A DNA stretch of 64,000 nt from Chitinophaga hostae (GCF_018224885.1 NZ_JAGTXB010000021.1:96206-160205); one strand, 5' to 3'. Shown: positions 17,701-27,348, numbered from the stretch's first letter. Made by a program: numbers and translations. The notes: generated by a model not told the origin, from the sequence alone.

Positions 17701-18760
17701 CGGTTTTGGAATCGGGCTTTATCTCGTAAAACATTTTATTGACAGGCATCATGGCGAAATCACCTACCACAGCGAGGTAAATCAAGGCACCGCCTTCCTG
17801 GTTACCCTGAAAAAGGGAAATGGGCATTTTGCCGGCGCCCCCCTGCTGGAAAACATCGCCCCTAAATCGGCTTTCCTGGAAGAATTATCAGCAGCCAGTA
17901 CGCTGGGAAATGCCCCTGTTGTTCCTGCCGCCAGGGAAATAGAAGGCACCGGCACCGTGATCACCGAGAAAAAATCCATACTGCTGATCGACGATGACGA
18001 TGAAATCAGGCAATACCTGCAACAGCTGTTTAAAGATACCTTCCTGGTATATGAAGCCGACAATGGCAACAGTGGCTTTGCTGCCGTACAACAGTATATG
18101 CCCGACCTGGTGATCAGCGATATACAAATGCAGGGCATGGACGGGGTGGCCTTATGCGCCAAAATCAAGCAAACGGCCTCCATCAGCCATATCCCGGTGA
18201 TATTGCTAACCGGTTCTTCTGCCTCCGACACCCGGATCAGGGGAGTGGAAGGCGGCGCCGATGATTATATTACCAAGCCCTTTGAAAAGGACTTTCTACT
18301 GGCCAAAGTCCACAACATTATTAAGAACAGGAACCTGCTGCAACAGTACTTCTTTGATCGCATTACACTCAAAAACAGCAATATCAAAGTACCCGCCGAA
18401 TACCAGGATTTCCTGAAAAGGTGCATTGAAATTATCGAAGACAATCTTGACAATGAGGATTTTTCCATCAAAAAGTTCACCCTGGAAATCGGCATGAGCC
18501 ATTCCAGTCTTTATAAAAAAGTCAAATCCATCTCCGGGCAAACCATCAACTCCTTTATACGGTCAATCCGTTTACGAAAGGCAGCCGTTTTGCTGCTCAA
18601 AGAAAATTACACCATTACCCAGGCTTCCATGCAGGTGGGGATTGGTGATATTAAGTACTTCCGGGAGCAATTTGTAAAGTTGTTTGGGATGAACCCTTCC
18701 GATTATGTAAAAAAATACCGGCATTCGTTCAACCAGGACTTCAATGTAACAGAAGGATGA
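14702..18760 (+). CDS. Hybrid two-component system regulator (HTCS) of the polysaccharide locus
   Basis: The product is 1352 residues in the classic one-protein HTCS layout. It has a signal or anchor helix at the N-terminus, then many propeller repeats (e.g. GLSNNAVTSVYQDHKGFMWF) and a Y_Y_Y domain. A membrane helix near 770-795 is followed by a histidine kinase with H at about 831 in ISHEFRTP. The ATPase region includes NLLSNAFKFT and DSGCGI. A receiver domain has D at about 1139 (VISDIQMQG), and an AraC-type HTH lies at about 1245-1345. In this class the periplasmic domain binds a glycan fragment and the cytoplasmic end activates the neighbouring susC/susD operon. It is directly followed by that operon. 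Confidence 0.95.
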   Translation: MHHVGKICFVLWVLVIVVNNIFATGHPIKYLGIEDGLSNNAVTSVYQDHKGFMWFGTYDGLNRYDGYKFKIYRNKIGDSSSLIDNGIYTLADDAREQLWVGGRKGVCVFNPVNEKFTMPVYLPVNGKTPRKADGNIHIIKSDDNGILLVGTEKNGLLLFNNSSSTGKQIPLNNLHTTITSYEVTGIEFTGKYAWIFVQNIGLCRYDIARGQLDIISRDIPRGNCLTADRSGHIWLGTDTGFFRYIPATGKYTGSALAESSKIVNLFTDREGIIWAASDGNGIFLLTPADSVATAFTTRGNMPQLSSNAVYAVFEDRESRKWIGTLRGGVNIVEAKRNPFELNVLNKNPDARAIDNFTFSFCEDEKHNVWIGTDGGGLKYWNRENNTLTSYRHEAAGQPGISSNFITSIIRDRQQNLWMSTWFGGVNRYSAASNTFVHYVCYNPYTHAAENNVWTVYEDGRQDIWASTTNNGTLYRLNRQQQQFELFDSSLVNMQCLAEDKAGNFWGGNYSSLIKIDRDLRQHQRFDIGYTVRSIHEDRQGSFWVGTDGGGLLRFDRNTGQYKRFTTSEGLPSNTILRILEDNTGTLWLSTFNGLSRFDPAKNSFRNYSASDGLQSNQFSFNAALKLSSGEFMFGGIKGFNIFYPDSVYARTAIPPVLLTAIRVNNVSITQLDNYVSGRTREEVKEITVPYDKATVAFDFVALEYTLPDKISYAYRLRGWDNNWNYVGQTRTANYTHLREGTYVFDLKASNADGLWSDDIHTITLIVLPPWYRTWWAYLIYITSIIAAVYLYTSYKAREERLKYEIKLAHLENEKEKELNEKKLSFFTNISHEFRTPLTLIINPLKELLQNKDNRDLSIVYRNARRLLSLVDQLLLFRKADRDGDQLKISRLDIVNLCHEVYLCFSQQAIIKNIDYQFHSQEAAIDIYGDSEKLEIAIFNLLSNAFKFTPDQGSIIFELTDDEHEVTITIKDSGCGIEGSVGNRIFEKFQRAQDQQESLQTGFGIGLYLVKHFIDRHHGEITYHSEVNQGTAFLVTLKKGNGHFAGAPLLENIAPKSAFLEELSAASTLGNAPVVPAAREIEGTGTVITEKKSILLIDDDDEIRQYLQQLFKDTFLVYEADNGNSGFAAVQQYMPDLVISDIQMQGMDGVALCAKIKQTASISHIPVILLTGSSASDTRIRGVEGGADDYITKPFEKDFLLAKVHNIIKNRNLLQQYFFDRITLKNSNIKVPAEYQDFLKRCIEIIEDNLDNEDFSIKKFTLEIGMSHSSLYKKVKSISGQTINSFIRSIRLRKAAVLLLKENYTITQASMQVGIGDIKYFREQFVKLFGMNPSDYVKKYRHSFNQDFNVTEG

Positions 18761-18804
18761 CATTTCCGCACTGGCATTGATTTACAGCGAAATAACACCT
18801 GAAA

Positions 18805-18858
18805 TACCCCCTGCCGTTTTTTACGATTTTACCCCCTTTTTTAAATGATTTACCCCCT
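18805..18858 (+). promoter_or_regulatory. Three direct repeats TACCCCCT, candidate HTCS binding sites
   Basis: TACCCCCT occurs at 18805-18812, 18830-18837 and 18851-18858, spaced 25 and 21 bp. The last two are embedded in a longer match (GATTTTACCCCCT and GATTTACCCCCT). AraC-type regulators bind direct repeats spaced by about two helical turns upstream of the target promoter. The repeats lie between the HTCS stop and the susC start, where this regulator should act. Confidence 0.55.
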
Positions 18859-18971
18859 CTACGGTTGTCGTACTACAACGTACATTGCAATCATCAGAGG
18901 GGCTGGGCATAAGTAATTCCTGCAACCAAGATTACATTCCACCATTTCCAATTCTTTTAAATTAATGCGTT

Positions 18972-21900
18972 ATGAAAAGATTTCTATCCGGAACGGACTT
19001 CCTGTCGTTTGTCCTTTTACGGAACCAACTTACCATGATCGGTTTTGGCTTTCTTTTATTACTGCTGTTTGCCGGCAGCGCTCAGGCACAGCAAACGGTG
19101 GTTACCGGTAAAGTAACCGGGGATGGAGAGGCTGTTCCGGGTGTTACCATCCGGGTGAAGAATAAAACAGCCGGTACATTGACGGATGGGGAAGGCAAAT
19201 TTTCCATTACTGCCAGCATTGGCGATACTTTGATTTTCAATCACCTTTCCTATAATATGCTGACGATTCCCGTTAAAAACGGGTCGCCGTTGACGATATC
19301 GCTGGAATCGCTCAGCAAAACCGTGAACGAAGTGGTAGTAGTGGGTTATGGCACGCAGAAAAAAGCTACCCTCACAGGGTCCATTTCCCTGGTGAAGGGC
19401 GCCGACATCGTGCAAAGTCCGCAGCCCAACGTATCCAATGCCCTAACGGGCCGCTTTTCCGGGATCATTGCGAACAACCGTTCCGGAGAACCCGGCTACG
19501 ACGGCTCCCGCATTACCATCCGCGGTCTGGCAACCACCGGTAATAACGATGTATTGATAGTAGTAGACGGTGTGCCGGGGCAAATAGGCGGTTTGGAACG
19601 CCTGGATCCCAACGACATAGAAAGCATTTCCGTTCTGAAAGACGCTTCCGCCGCTGTATATGGCAGCAGGGCGGCCAACGGCGTTATGCTCATCACCACC
19701 AAAAGGGGAAAAACGGGTAAGCCGATCATCAACTACAGCTTCAACCAGGGCTTTTCGTCTCCTACCCGGCTCCCAAAAATGGCAGATGCAGCCACCTATG
19801 CGCAAATCCGGAACGAGATACAATATTATACCAACAAGGCCGGTGGAATGAACCAGTTTTATACGGAAGAACAATTACAGAAATTCCGGGATGGGTCTGA
19901 TCCGGTGAACTATCCCAATACCAACTGGCGGAAAGCTACTCTGAAAAACATGGCTACCCAAAACCAGCATAGTCTTTCTGTAAATGGTGGAGGTGAAAAT
20001 GTACGGTATTATGTATCGCTTGGCATGCTTGGCCAGAACGGGTTGTATAAAAACGGGGTTACCAAATACAATCAATATAATTTCAGGTCCAACATCGATG
20101 CTGATATCACCAAAAGATTAAAGGTGAGTTTGTATGTATCCGGCCGTGAAGAGGACCGTTTGTTCCCCACTACCGGCGCCGGCGATATTTTCCGGAGCAT
20201 CTACCGCGCCTATCCCACAGTGCTGGACCGGTATCCGAATGGCCTGCCTACCACCGGTATAGAAAACAATAACCCGGTGATGCAGGTAACAGACGCAGGA
20301 GGTACCAACCGTAACCCTACGCAGGTATTTAATGGTATATTGAAAGGATCCTACGCTATTCCCGGTGTAGAAGGCCTATCACTGGATGGTTACCTGTCGG
20401 CCGATAAATCCTGGACCTTTGGTAAATCATTCAGCACTCCTTATAAAGAATATACCTTTAACAAAACTACCCAGGCCTACGATAAAACCGTTGTAGGCGG
20501 TTCTAATGGCAAGGCGTCCCTGCTGGAGCAGCATCAGAATATGTCGCTGATCACGAGCAACATTAAACTGAACTATGCCCGTCGCTTTGGCCAGCATAAT
20601 GTGAGTGCGTTTGTTGGTTATGAGCAGAGCAAAACGGCGCGGGATAGCCTCAGCGCCACCCGCCTGAACTTCCCTACACCACAAACACCTGAACTGTCGC
20701 AGGGAGGATCTGCCGCAACAGATAAAAATAACTCCGGTACCAGTTACAGTTTCACCAGGAAAAGTTATTTCGGCCGTATCGCCTATGACTACATGGAGAA
20801 ATACCTGCTCGAAGTACAGGCGCGTGTCGACGGTTCTTCTACCTTCCCTAAAGGCGAACAGTATGGCTTCTTCCCATCAGTATCTGCCGGCTGGCGTATT
20901 TCAAAAGAAGACTGGTTTGCGCCGGTTAAGTTTATCAACGACCTGAAACTTCGTGGTTCTTACGGTACCTTAGGTAATGATAATGTGGGCCTGTTCCAAT
21001 ACTTCGATAACTACTCCTTTTTAAACCAGTATGTTTTGGGCGGGCAGATTCAACCCGGACTGGATCTCACCAAGCTGGCTAACCCACATATTACCTGGGA
21101 AATAGCCAAGAAGATGGATCTCGGGTTGAACGCAGTTTTCCTGGAGCACTTCTCCCTGGAGTTTATTTACTTCCAGCAAAAGCGTTCCAAGATATTAACC
21201 CAGCGTAACGCCTCCCTGCCGCAAACATCCGGTATTGTAAATCCGTTCGATAAGAATAACCCGCTGGTACCTGCCGAAAACATCGGCAAAGTGAACAGCA
21301 ATGGTATAGAAGCCACACTGGGCTATGACAATACCACCAACGGCGGTTTCCACTATAATATTTCCGGTAACATTACCTATGCCAAAAACAAGATCATCTT
21401 TATGGACGAAGCTGCCGGCGCATTGCCCTATCAACGGGAAACCGGCGGACCGATGAATACCGAACTGTTATACAATGTGATCGGTATTTTCAGAACAGCG
21501 GACGATCTGAAAAACCATGTACACCTGCCCAATGCACAACTGGGTGACCTGATTTACCAGGATTACAACAACGATCAGAAGATCGATGCCAATGACGCCG
21601 TAAGAAGTAAATACGGTAACATTCCTGAGATCACTTATGGTATCATCTTAGGCGGCGATTACAAAGGGTTTGACCTGTCTGTGCTCCTGGCCGGACAGAG
21701 CCATGTAAGCCAGTACGTACTGCCGGAATCCGGCACTATCGGTAACTTCTACAGCAGCTGGGCCGACAATCGCTGGAGTCCGTCCAATACCGGTGGCAGC
21801 TATCCGCGGGTAGACGAGCGCGCTTCTTCCTCTATCAATGGCGGACTTTATAAGAATAACTTCTGGTTGAACGACGCGTCATTCCTGCGGTTAAAAAATA

Positions 21901-22094
21901 TCTCGCTGGGATACACCATTCCTGCAACGCTGTTATCGCGCGCAAAAATCGGGGGATTACGCGTATACGTTAACGCTTTTAACCTCTTCACCATTACCAA
22001 GGTAAAAGATTATGATCCGGAAGGCTTCAGCAACAGCGGGCAGTTTTATCCGCAGCAACGGATCGTGAATGTGGGGGTAAATGTTAAGTTCTAA
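18972..22094 (+). CDS. SusC/RagA-type TonB-dependent receptor
   Basis: The product is 1040 residues. The N-terminus carries a signal peptide (hydrophobic stretch FGFLLLLLFAGSAQAQ). A carboxypeptidase-like domain (VTGKVTGDGEAVPGVTIRV) follows, then the SusC hallmark NEVVVVGYGTQKKATLTGSI and the plug (IRGLATTGNNDVLIVVDGV). The barrel ends in VNVGVNVKF with a terminal aromatic, as expected for an outer-membrane protein. It imports oligosaccharides together with the SusD lipoprotein encoded 18 bp downstream. It stands first in a susC-susD-GH30-GH35 operon and is probably activated by the upstream HTCS. Confidence 0.97.
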   Translation: MKRFLSGTDFLSFVLLRNQLTMIGFGFLLLLLFAGSAQAQQTVVTGKVTGDGEAVPGVTIRVKNKTAGTLTDGEGKFSITASIGDTLIFNHLSYNMLTIPVKNGSPLTISLESLSKTVNEVVVVGYGTQKKATLTGSISLVKGADIVQSPQPNVSNALTGRFSGIIANNRSGEPGYDGSRITIRGLATTGNNDVLIVVDGVPGQIGGLERLDPNDIESISVLKDASAAVYGSRAANGVMLITTKRGKTGKPIINYSFNQGFSSPTRLPKMADAATYAQIRNEIQYYTNKAGGMNQFYTEEQLQKFRDGSDPVNYPNTNWRKATLKNMATQNQHSLSVNGGGENVRYYVSLGMLGQNGLYKNGVTKYNQYNFRSNIDADITKRLKVSLYVSGREEDRLFPTTGAGDIFRSIYRAYPTVLDRYPNGLPTTGIENNNPVMQVTDAGGTNRNPTQVFNGILKGSYAIPGVEGLSLDGYLSADKSWTFGKSFSTPYKEYTFNKTTQAYDKTVVGGSNGKASLLEQHQNMSLITSNIKLNYARRFGQHNVSAFVGYEQSKTARDSLSATRLNFPTPQTPELSQGGSAATDKNNSGTSYSFTRKSYFGRIAYDYMEKYLLEVQARVDGSSTFPKGEQYGFFPSVSAGWRISKEDWFAPVKFINDLKLRGSYGTLGNDNVGLFQYFDNYSFLNQYVLGGQIQPGLDLTKLANPHITWEIAKKMDLGLNAVFLEHFSLEFIYFQQKRSKILTQRNASLPQTSGIVNPFDKNNPLVPAENIGKVNSNGIEATLGYDNTTNGGFHYNISGNITYAKNKIIFMDEAAGALPYQRETGGPMNTELLYNVIGIFRTADDLKNHVHLPNAQLGDLIYQDYNNDQKIDANDAVRSKYGNIPEITYGIILGGDYKGFDLSVLLAGQSHVSQYVLPESGTIGNFYSSWADNRWSPSNTGGSYPRVDERASSSINGGLYKNNFWLNDASFLRLKNISLGYTIPATLLSRAKIGGLRVYVNAFNLFTITKVKDYDPEGFSNSGQFYPQQRIVNVGVNVKF

Positions 22095-22112
22095 ACCGTA
22101 AAAAAACAAGCA

Positions 22113-23783
22113 ATGAAAACTTCGAATATCATATACAGCCTGGCTTTAGCAGCCGCGGGATTATTTTCCGCCTGCCAGAAAGATTACCTGAACATTACGC
22201 CAACGGACCGGGTGCTGGGCAGCGCCGTACTGGCCGATTCTTCTTTATTTGAAGACTATGTGATTAATCGCTACCTGAGTATCAGAATGCAGGATAAAGA
22301 AGGGGAAGGCACCAACCCCGGATTTGGAAGAGGCTTTGAATACGGGCTGTGGAGTTCTGTTACAGACGAATCTATTTACAATAACGATGATAATACCTGG
22401 GTTATTCAGCAGGGCCAGATGGCGCCGGAAAATACCGGTATTGCAGGTACTATCTGGGGGAGAAGTTATCGCAGTATCCGCGAATGCAACTACGCCATTA
22501 ACAACATCGACAGCGTAGAAATGAGTGCAGATCTGCGGAAGAGGCTGATGGCCGAACTCCGTTTCATCCGTGCCTTCCGTTATCATGACCTGATCCGTAA
22601 CTATGGCGGTGTAGTGATGATGGGTAATAAGGAATATAGTTTGAATAATGACCTTACAGATCCTGCTTTGTTCAAAAGAGCTACCATAAAGGAATCCATG
22701 GATTATGCCGTTGCAGAGCTGACAGCAGCTGCCGCCGATCTTCCCACCGCCAATGGCGACAAGTGGAAGGCTGGTCGCGCTACGCAGGGAGCTGCACTGG
22801 CACTGAAAGCCCGCCTGCAGTTATATGCAGCAAGTCCCCTGTATAATGCAGGCACCTGGACTGCCGCTGCTGCCGCTGCCAAAGTGGTGATGGACCTGAG
22901 TAAATATTCGTTGGCAGCTGATTACAGCCAGTTGTTCTTAAAATCAGACAACAACGAGATCATTTTTGCCCGTCAATATGCAGTAGGCGCCCGTCACGTA
23001 TGCCTGGAAATATCCAATGGCGCCAACGGTTACGGCGGATGGGCCGGTAATACCCCGCTGCAGAATATGGTAGACGCTTACGAAATGAAAAACGGTAAAC
23101 CTATCACCGACGCCACTTCCGGGTATAATCCACAAAAGCCATATGAAAACCGCGACGCCCGGTTTTACGCCACCATTCTTTACAATGGCGCACCATACCG
23201 CGGATCTACTATCCAAACATTTTCACCCGGTGGTAAAGATGGCAAGGATGGTCCTTCCAACTGGAATTCCACCAAAACAGGTTACTATCTCCGTAAATTC
23301 ATGGATGATAATAATCCTATCGACAATCCCTGGGACGTGGCCGGGCTACAACCCTGGATCTACCTGCGTTATGCCGAAGTATTGCTGAACTATGCAGAAG
23401 CTCAAAACGAAGCAGCAGGTCCGGATGCCAGCGTATACAGCGCCGTTAACCAGATCCGGCAGCGCAGCAGCGTTAACCAGCCAGCGCTGGCGCCCGGGTT
23501 ATCAAAAGACCAGATGCGGGACGCCATTCGTCGCGAAAGACAGGTGGAGCTGGCCTTTGAAGAGCACCGTTTCTATGATGTACGCAGGTGGAAGATTGCC
23601 AACGTAACAGAAAACACACCCGCTTATGGCGTAGATGTTTCCATTAACGGTGGCGTATATACGTATACCAGGAAAACAGCGCTGCCCAATAAATCGTTCA
23701 GTGATAAAAATTACTGGCTGCCTATCCCAAGAGCAGAAATACTGGCCTCCAACAATAAACTGGAGCAAAATGCCGGTTATTAA
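22113..23783 (+). CDS. SusD/RagB-type nutrient-binding lipoprotein
   Basis: The product is 556 residues with a lipoprotein signal peptide (AAAGLFSACQKD, lipidated Cys at about 21). It has the family blocks RSIRECNYAINNIDSV, AELRFIRAFRYHDLIRNYGG and, near the C-terminus, RRERQVELAFEEHRFYDVRR. SusD proteins sit on the outer face of the outer membrane, form a lid over SusC and bind the glycan. The gene lies 18 bp after susC and is translated with it. Confidence 0.97.
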   Translation: MKTSNIIYSLALAAAGLFSACQKDYLNITPTDRVLGSAVLADSSLFEDYVINRYLSIRMQDKEGEGTNPGFGRGFEYGLWSSVTDESIYNNDDNTWVIQQGQMAPENTGIAGTIWGRSYRSIRECNYAINNIDSVEMSADLRKRLMAELRFIRAFRYHDLIRNYGGVVMMGNKEYSLNNDLTDPALFKRATIKESMDYAVAELTAAAADLPTANGDKWKAGRATQGAALALKARLQLYAASPLYNAGTWTAAAAAAKVVMDLSKYSLAADYSQLFLKSDNNEIIFARQYAVGARHVCLEISNGANGYGGWAGNTPLQNMVDAYEMKNGKPITDATSGYNPQKPYENRDARFYATILYNGAPYRGSTIQTFSPGGKDGKDGPSNWNSTKTGYYLRKFMDDNNPIDNPWDVAGLQPWIYLRYAEVLLNYAEAQNEAAGPDASVYSAVNQIRQRSSVNQPALAPGLSKDQMRDAIRRERQVELAFEEHRFYDVRRWKIANVTENTPAYGVDVSINGGVYTYTRKTALPNKSFSDKNYWLPIPRAEILASNNKLEQNAGY

Positions 23784-23958
23784 TTCATAGTGTCAATGGT
23801 AACCGCAGCGCCGCAAAAGAAACAAGTGACATTACCACCGCAAAGCAATAGATACCGGTCAACATTCTTTTAAAATATTCAACCTGTATTTTATTACTTT
23901 CGGACCTCACTTCCATCTTTTGCGGCTTTGCGTGAACCAGGCCGCTTTATTATTGAAC

Positions 23959-25470
23959 ATGAAAAAAATATTTAGCCTGCTACTATTGTGTTTTATGCTA
24001 CAGAAAGGCATATCGCAGCACAACAGGTCCGTTACCGCCACAATAAATCTTCACCAAACGGTGCAAACCATTCAGAACTTCGCGGCTTCTGATGCCTGGG
24101 CGTGCCAGTTTACCGGCCATTGGCCGGACAACAAAAAAGAGCAGCTGGCCGACTGGTTGTTTAGCAGCGATACCAGCGCCAGCGGTCAACCCAAAGGCAT
24201 TGGTTTATCGATGTGGCGGTTTAACATCGGCGCCGGCAGCGCAGAACAAGGCGACGCCAGCGGCATCAAAGATGAATGGCGCAGGGCCGCATGTTTCCTG
24301 CAACCGGATCATACCTACAACTGGGAAAAACAATCCGGGCAGCTATGGTTTTTACAGGCAGCCAGGGCAAGAGGCGTTACCCGTTTCCTGGGATTCCTGA
24401 ATAGCCCGCCGGTGATGTTTACCCGCAATGGCAAAGCCTTTGCCGACAAAGGCGCCTGCAATATTGCACCAGATCAATATACCGCCGTTGCCGTTTTTTT
24501 GAAAGATGTGATACGCGGTGTACAAAAAAAGACAGGAGTTGCGCTCAGTTATATCAGCCCGATAAACGAGCCGCAATGGGATTGGAGTGACGGTGGACAG
24601 GAAGGTTGTCCCTATAACAATGAACAGATCTACGGACTTACCAAAGCCATTGATCAACAGTTTAAAGCGGACCAGGTGCCCGCCAAACTGCTGATCACAG
24701 AAGCCGGACAGCTCAATTACCTCTATTCGGGCGAAAAGAAGCCCGAGAAGGGCATGCAGATAAACGCTTTTTTTAATCCCCACAGTGCTACCTATTTGGG
24801 TAGCCATAAAAATATTTACCAGGGAATAGCAGGTCACAGCTATTTCACTACTTCCCCTGTTGATACGGCCATCGCTATACGAAAAAGACTGGCCGCCGCA
24901 TTGAAGGGTATTGAATTCTGGCAATCGGAATACTGCATACTGGGTGATAATGCCGGCGAAATAGATGGCGGCAAAGCAGACCTCAGCATGGATGCCGCGT
25001 TGTATATGGCGCGTGTGATCCACACAGATCTTACCGTAGCGAATGCGGCCGCATGGCAGTGGTGGCTGGCGATATCTCCCTATGATTATAAAGATGGATT
25101 GATTTACGTGGATAAAAACAAAACAGACGGAGAGATCCGCGACAGCAAAATGTTGTGGGTATTAGGTAACTACAGTCGTTTTGTACGTCCCGGGGCTAAA
25201 AGAATTACAACAGCACTGAACGATAGTACAGCAGGGAAAAATTTCTTACTGTCTGCCTATAAAAATACAGACAACAGTATAAACATTGTTATCATCAACA
25301 ACGGTGATACCAGTGTAACGGTTAACCTTGAGGGCAAAGGCATTGGTACTGGCGGCATGCGCAGCTATACCACTAATGCCACCCAAAACCTTGCGCCCGC
25401 TTATATTTCCGGAAACACAGCGAGCATTCCGGCACGCTCTGTAGTAACACTGACCAGAAAAATAAAGTAA
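23959..25470 (+). CDS. Exported glycoside hydrolase family 30 (GH30)
   Basis: The start is ATG 23959 (MKKIFSLLLLCFMLQKGISQ, a signal peptide). The 503-residue product has a (beta/alpha)8 fold with the acid/base E204 in SPINEPQWDW and the nucleophile E324 in EFWQSEYCIL, the pattern of GH30, followed by a C-terminal beta domain. GH30 includes beta-1,6-galactanases, xylanases and glucosylceramidases. The closest overall look is to the endo-beta-1,6-galactanase type, which fits the beta-galactosidase next door, but the subfamily needs an alignment. It should act in the periplasm or at the surface on chains bound by the SusC/SusD pair. Confidence 0.85.
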   Translation: MKKIFSLLLLCFMLQKGISQHNRSVTATINLHQTVQTIQNFAASDAWACQFTGHWPDNKKEQLADWLFSSDTSASGQPKGIGLSMWRFNIGAGSAEQGDASGIKDEWRRAACFLQPDHTYNWEKQSGQLWFLQAARARGVTRFLGFLNSPPVMFTRNGKAFADKGACNIAPDQYTAVAVFLKDVIRGVQKKTGVALSYISPINEPQWDWSDGGQEGCPYNNEQIYGLTKAIDQQFKADQVPAKLLITEAGQLNYLYSGEKKPEKGMQINAFFNPHSATYLGSHKNIYQGIAGHSYFTTSPVDTAIAIRKRLAAALKGIEFWQSEYCILGDNAGEIDGGKADLSMDAALYMARVIHTDLTVANAAAWQWWLAISPYDYKDGLIYVDKNKTDGEIRDSKMLWVLGNYSRFVRPGAKRITTALNDSTAGKNFLLSAYKNTDNSINIVIINNGDTSVTVNLEGKGIGTGGMRSYTTNATQNLAPAYISGNTASIPARSVVTLTRKIK

Positions 25471-25480
25471 TAAAACGTAA

Positions 25481-27289
25481 ATGATGAAAAAGATCAGCGT
25501 AGTAATTTTGATGATGTTGTGCTGCTTCCAGCTATCGGCGCAGCATACCTTTCAGCTGGGCGACTCCACGTTCCAGCTGGATGGGAAACCATTCCAGATG
25601 ATTTCCGGAGAAATCCATTACCTGCGTGTGCCCCGGGAATCGTGGCGCGACCGGATCAAAATGGCCAAGGCCATGGGACTGAATACCATTGGCACCTATG
25701 TATTCTGGAATATGCATGAACCGGAACAGGGGCATTATGACTTTTCCGGTAACAATGATGTAGCTGCCTTTGTAAAAATAGCCCAGGAAGAAGGTATGTG
25801 GATCATATTGCGTCCCAGTCCCTATGCCTGCGCAGAATGGGAATTTGGCGGCTATCCTTACTGGTTGCAAAATAAGAAAGGACTGGAAGTAAGAAGCAAA
25901 GAGCCGCAGTACCTGGCAGCCTATCACAATTATATCAAGGCCGTAGGCAAACAGCTGGCTCCGCTGCAAATCAATCATGGTGGCAATATCCTGATGGTGC
26001 AGATAGAAAATGAATATGGCTCTTATTCCAATGATAAATCCTACCTGGAAATTAACCGGAAAATGTTTGTTGATGCAGGATTTGATGGTTTATTGTATAC
26101 CTGTGATCCGGCGGCAGACGTGGCCAGCGGTCATTTACCAGGGTTATTGCCGGCGGTAAATGGCGTGGATGACCCGGTAAAAGTAAAACAGCTGGTGCGT
26201 GACAATCACAATGGCAAAGGACCTTTTTACATTGCAGAATGGTATCCCGCCTGGTTTGATTCCTGGGGACAGAAGCATCATACAGTACCTTACGAAACTT
26301 TCCTGAGCCGCCTGGATCGGGTACTGGCAGCGGGTATTTCCATTAACATGTATATGTTTCATGGTGGTACCACCCGTGGTTTTATGAATGGCGCCAACTA
26401 TAACGACAAGAGTCCTTATGAGCCACAGGTAAGCAGCTACGACTACGATGCGCCGCTGGACGAAGCCGGTAATGCGACCCCTAAGTTTATGAAATTCAGG
26501 GAAGTGATTGCCAAACATTTACCGGCAGGGCAAACATTACCGGAAGTACCGGCAAAAAAACCGGTGATCGCCACGCCTGTTATTACGTTTAGCCGTAACA
26601 GTGATATTTTTAAAATGTTGCCGGCAGCTGTTAAAAGCGTTAACCCGTTAACGTTTGAGGACCTGCAGCAAGCATACGGATATGTATTATATCGTACTAC
26701 CATCACCGGTGGCAAGGAAGCTTTGCTTAAAATAAAGGACCTGCGTGACTATGGCCTGGTATTTATCAATGGTAAAAGAGTGGCTGTTCTGGACAGGCGT
26801 TTAGCGCAGGACAGTGTGGCAGTGAATCTTCCGGCAGGTAAGGTAACCCTGGATATTTTGGTTGAAAATCTCGGTCGCATCAACTTTGGTCCTTATCTTC
26901 TGAAAAATAAAAAGGGTATTACCAATGAAGTGCTGCTCAATGGGCAGGCGATACACAACTGGCAGCAGTTTAAATTACCGTTTGATAAACAGCCGGCTGT
27001 AAAGGCCGGCCCGGTTAATCCCGAAGCGCCGGTACTGAAAGAAGGCAGCTTCCAACTGGATGCTGTTGGCGATACCTACCTGGATATGACCAATTGGGGT
27101 AAAGGCGTGGTATGGGTTAACGGCCATCATTTAGGCAGATACTGGCAGGTAGGTCCGCAACAAACTTTATATGTGCCGGCGGAATGGCTGAAGAAAGGCA
27201 GTAATAAAATCACAGTGCTGGAAATGATAAAGCCCGCTGCCAGTACGTTACAGGGGATAGATCACCCGATACTGGACGTATTACAATAA
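25481..27289 (+). CDS. Exported GH35 beta-galactosidase
   Basis: The product is 602 residues with a signal peptide (MMKKISVVILMMLCCFQLSA). The GH35 barrel includes SGEIHYLRVPRESWRDRIKM, the acid/base E178 in QIENEYGS, and the nucleophile E253 in IAEWYPAWFD. C-terminal jelly-roll domains end in VVWVNGHHLGRYW. The enzyme removes terminal beta-galactose from galactosides. It starts 10 bp after the GH30 stop, so the two are co-translated. A hairpin terminator follows, closing the operon. Confidence 0.95.
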   Translation: MMKKISVVILMMLCCFQLSAQHTFQLGDSTFQLDGKPFQMISGEIHYLRVPRESWRDRIKMAKAMGLNTIGTYVFWNMHEPEQGHYDFSGNNDVAAFVKIAQEEGMWIILRPSPYACAEWEFGGYPYWLQNKKGLEVRSKEPQYLAAYHNYIKAVGKQLAPLQINHGGNILMVQIENEYGSYSNDKSYLEINRKMFVDAGFDGLLYTCDPAADVASGHLPGLLPAVNGVDDPVKVKQLVRDNHNGKGPFYIAEWYPAWFDSWGQKHHTVPYETFLSRLDRVLAAGISINMYMFHGGTTRGFMNGANYNDKSPYEPQVSSYDYDAPLDEAGNATPKFMKFREVIAKHLPAGQTLPEVPAKKPVIATPVITFSRNSDIFKMLPAAVKSVNPLTFEDLQQAYGYVLYRTTITGGKEALLKIKDLRDYGLVFINGKRVAVLDRRLAQDSVAVNLPAGKVTLDILVENLGRINFGPYLLKNKKGITNEVLLNGQAIHNWQQFKLPFDKQPAVKAGPVNPEAPVLKEGSFQLDAVGDTYLDMTNWGKGVVWVNGHHLGRYWQVGPQQTLYVPAEWLKKGSNKITVLEMIKPAASTLQGIDHPILDVLQ

Positions 27290-27304
27290 GACACTGACAT
27301 TTAC

Positions 27305-27348
27305 AAAGCTATTGGAGCGGATCTTTCCGTTTCAATAGCTTTTTTTTA
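27305..27348 (+). terminator. Intrinsic terminator after the GH35 gene
   Basis: AAAGCTATTG (27305-27314) pairs exactly with CAATAGCTTT (27333-27342), followed by a run of T. It marks the end of the susC-susD-GH30-GH35 operon. Confidence 0.8.
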
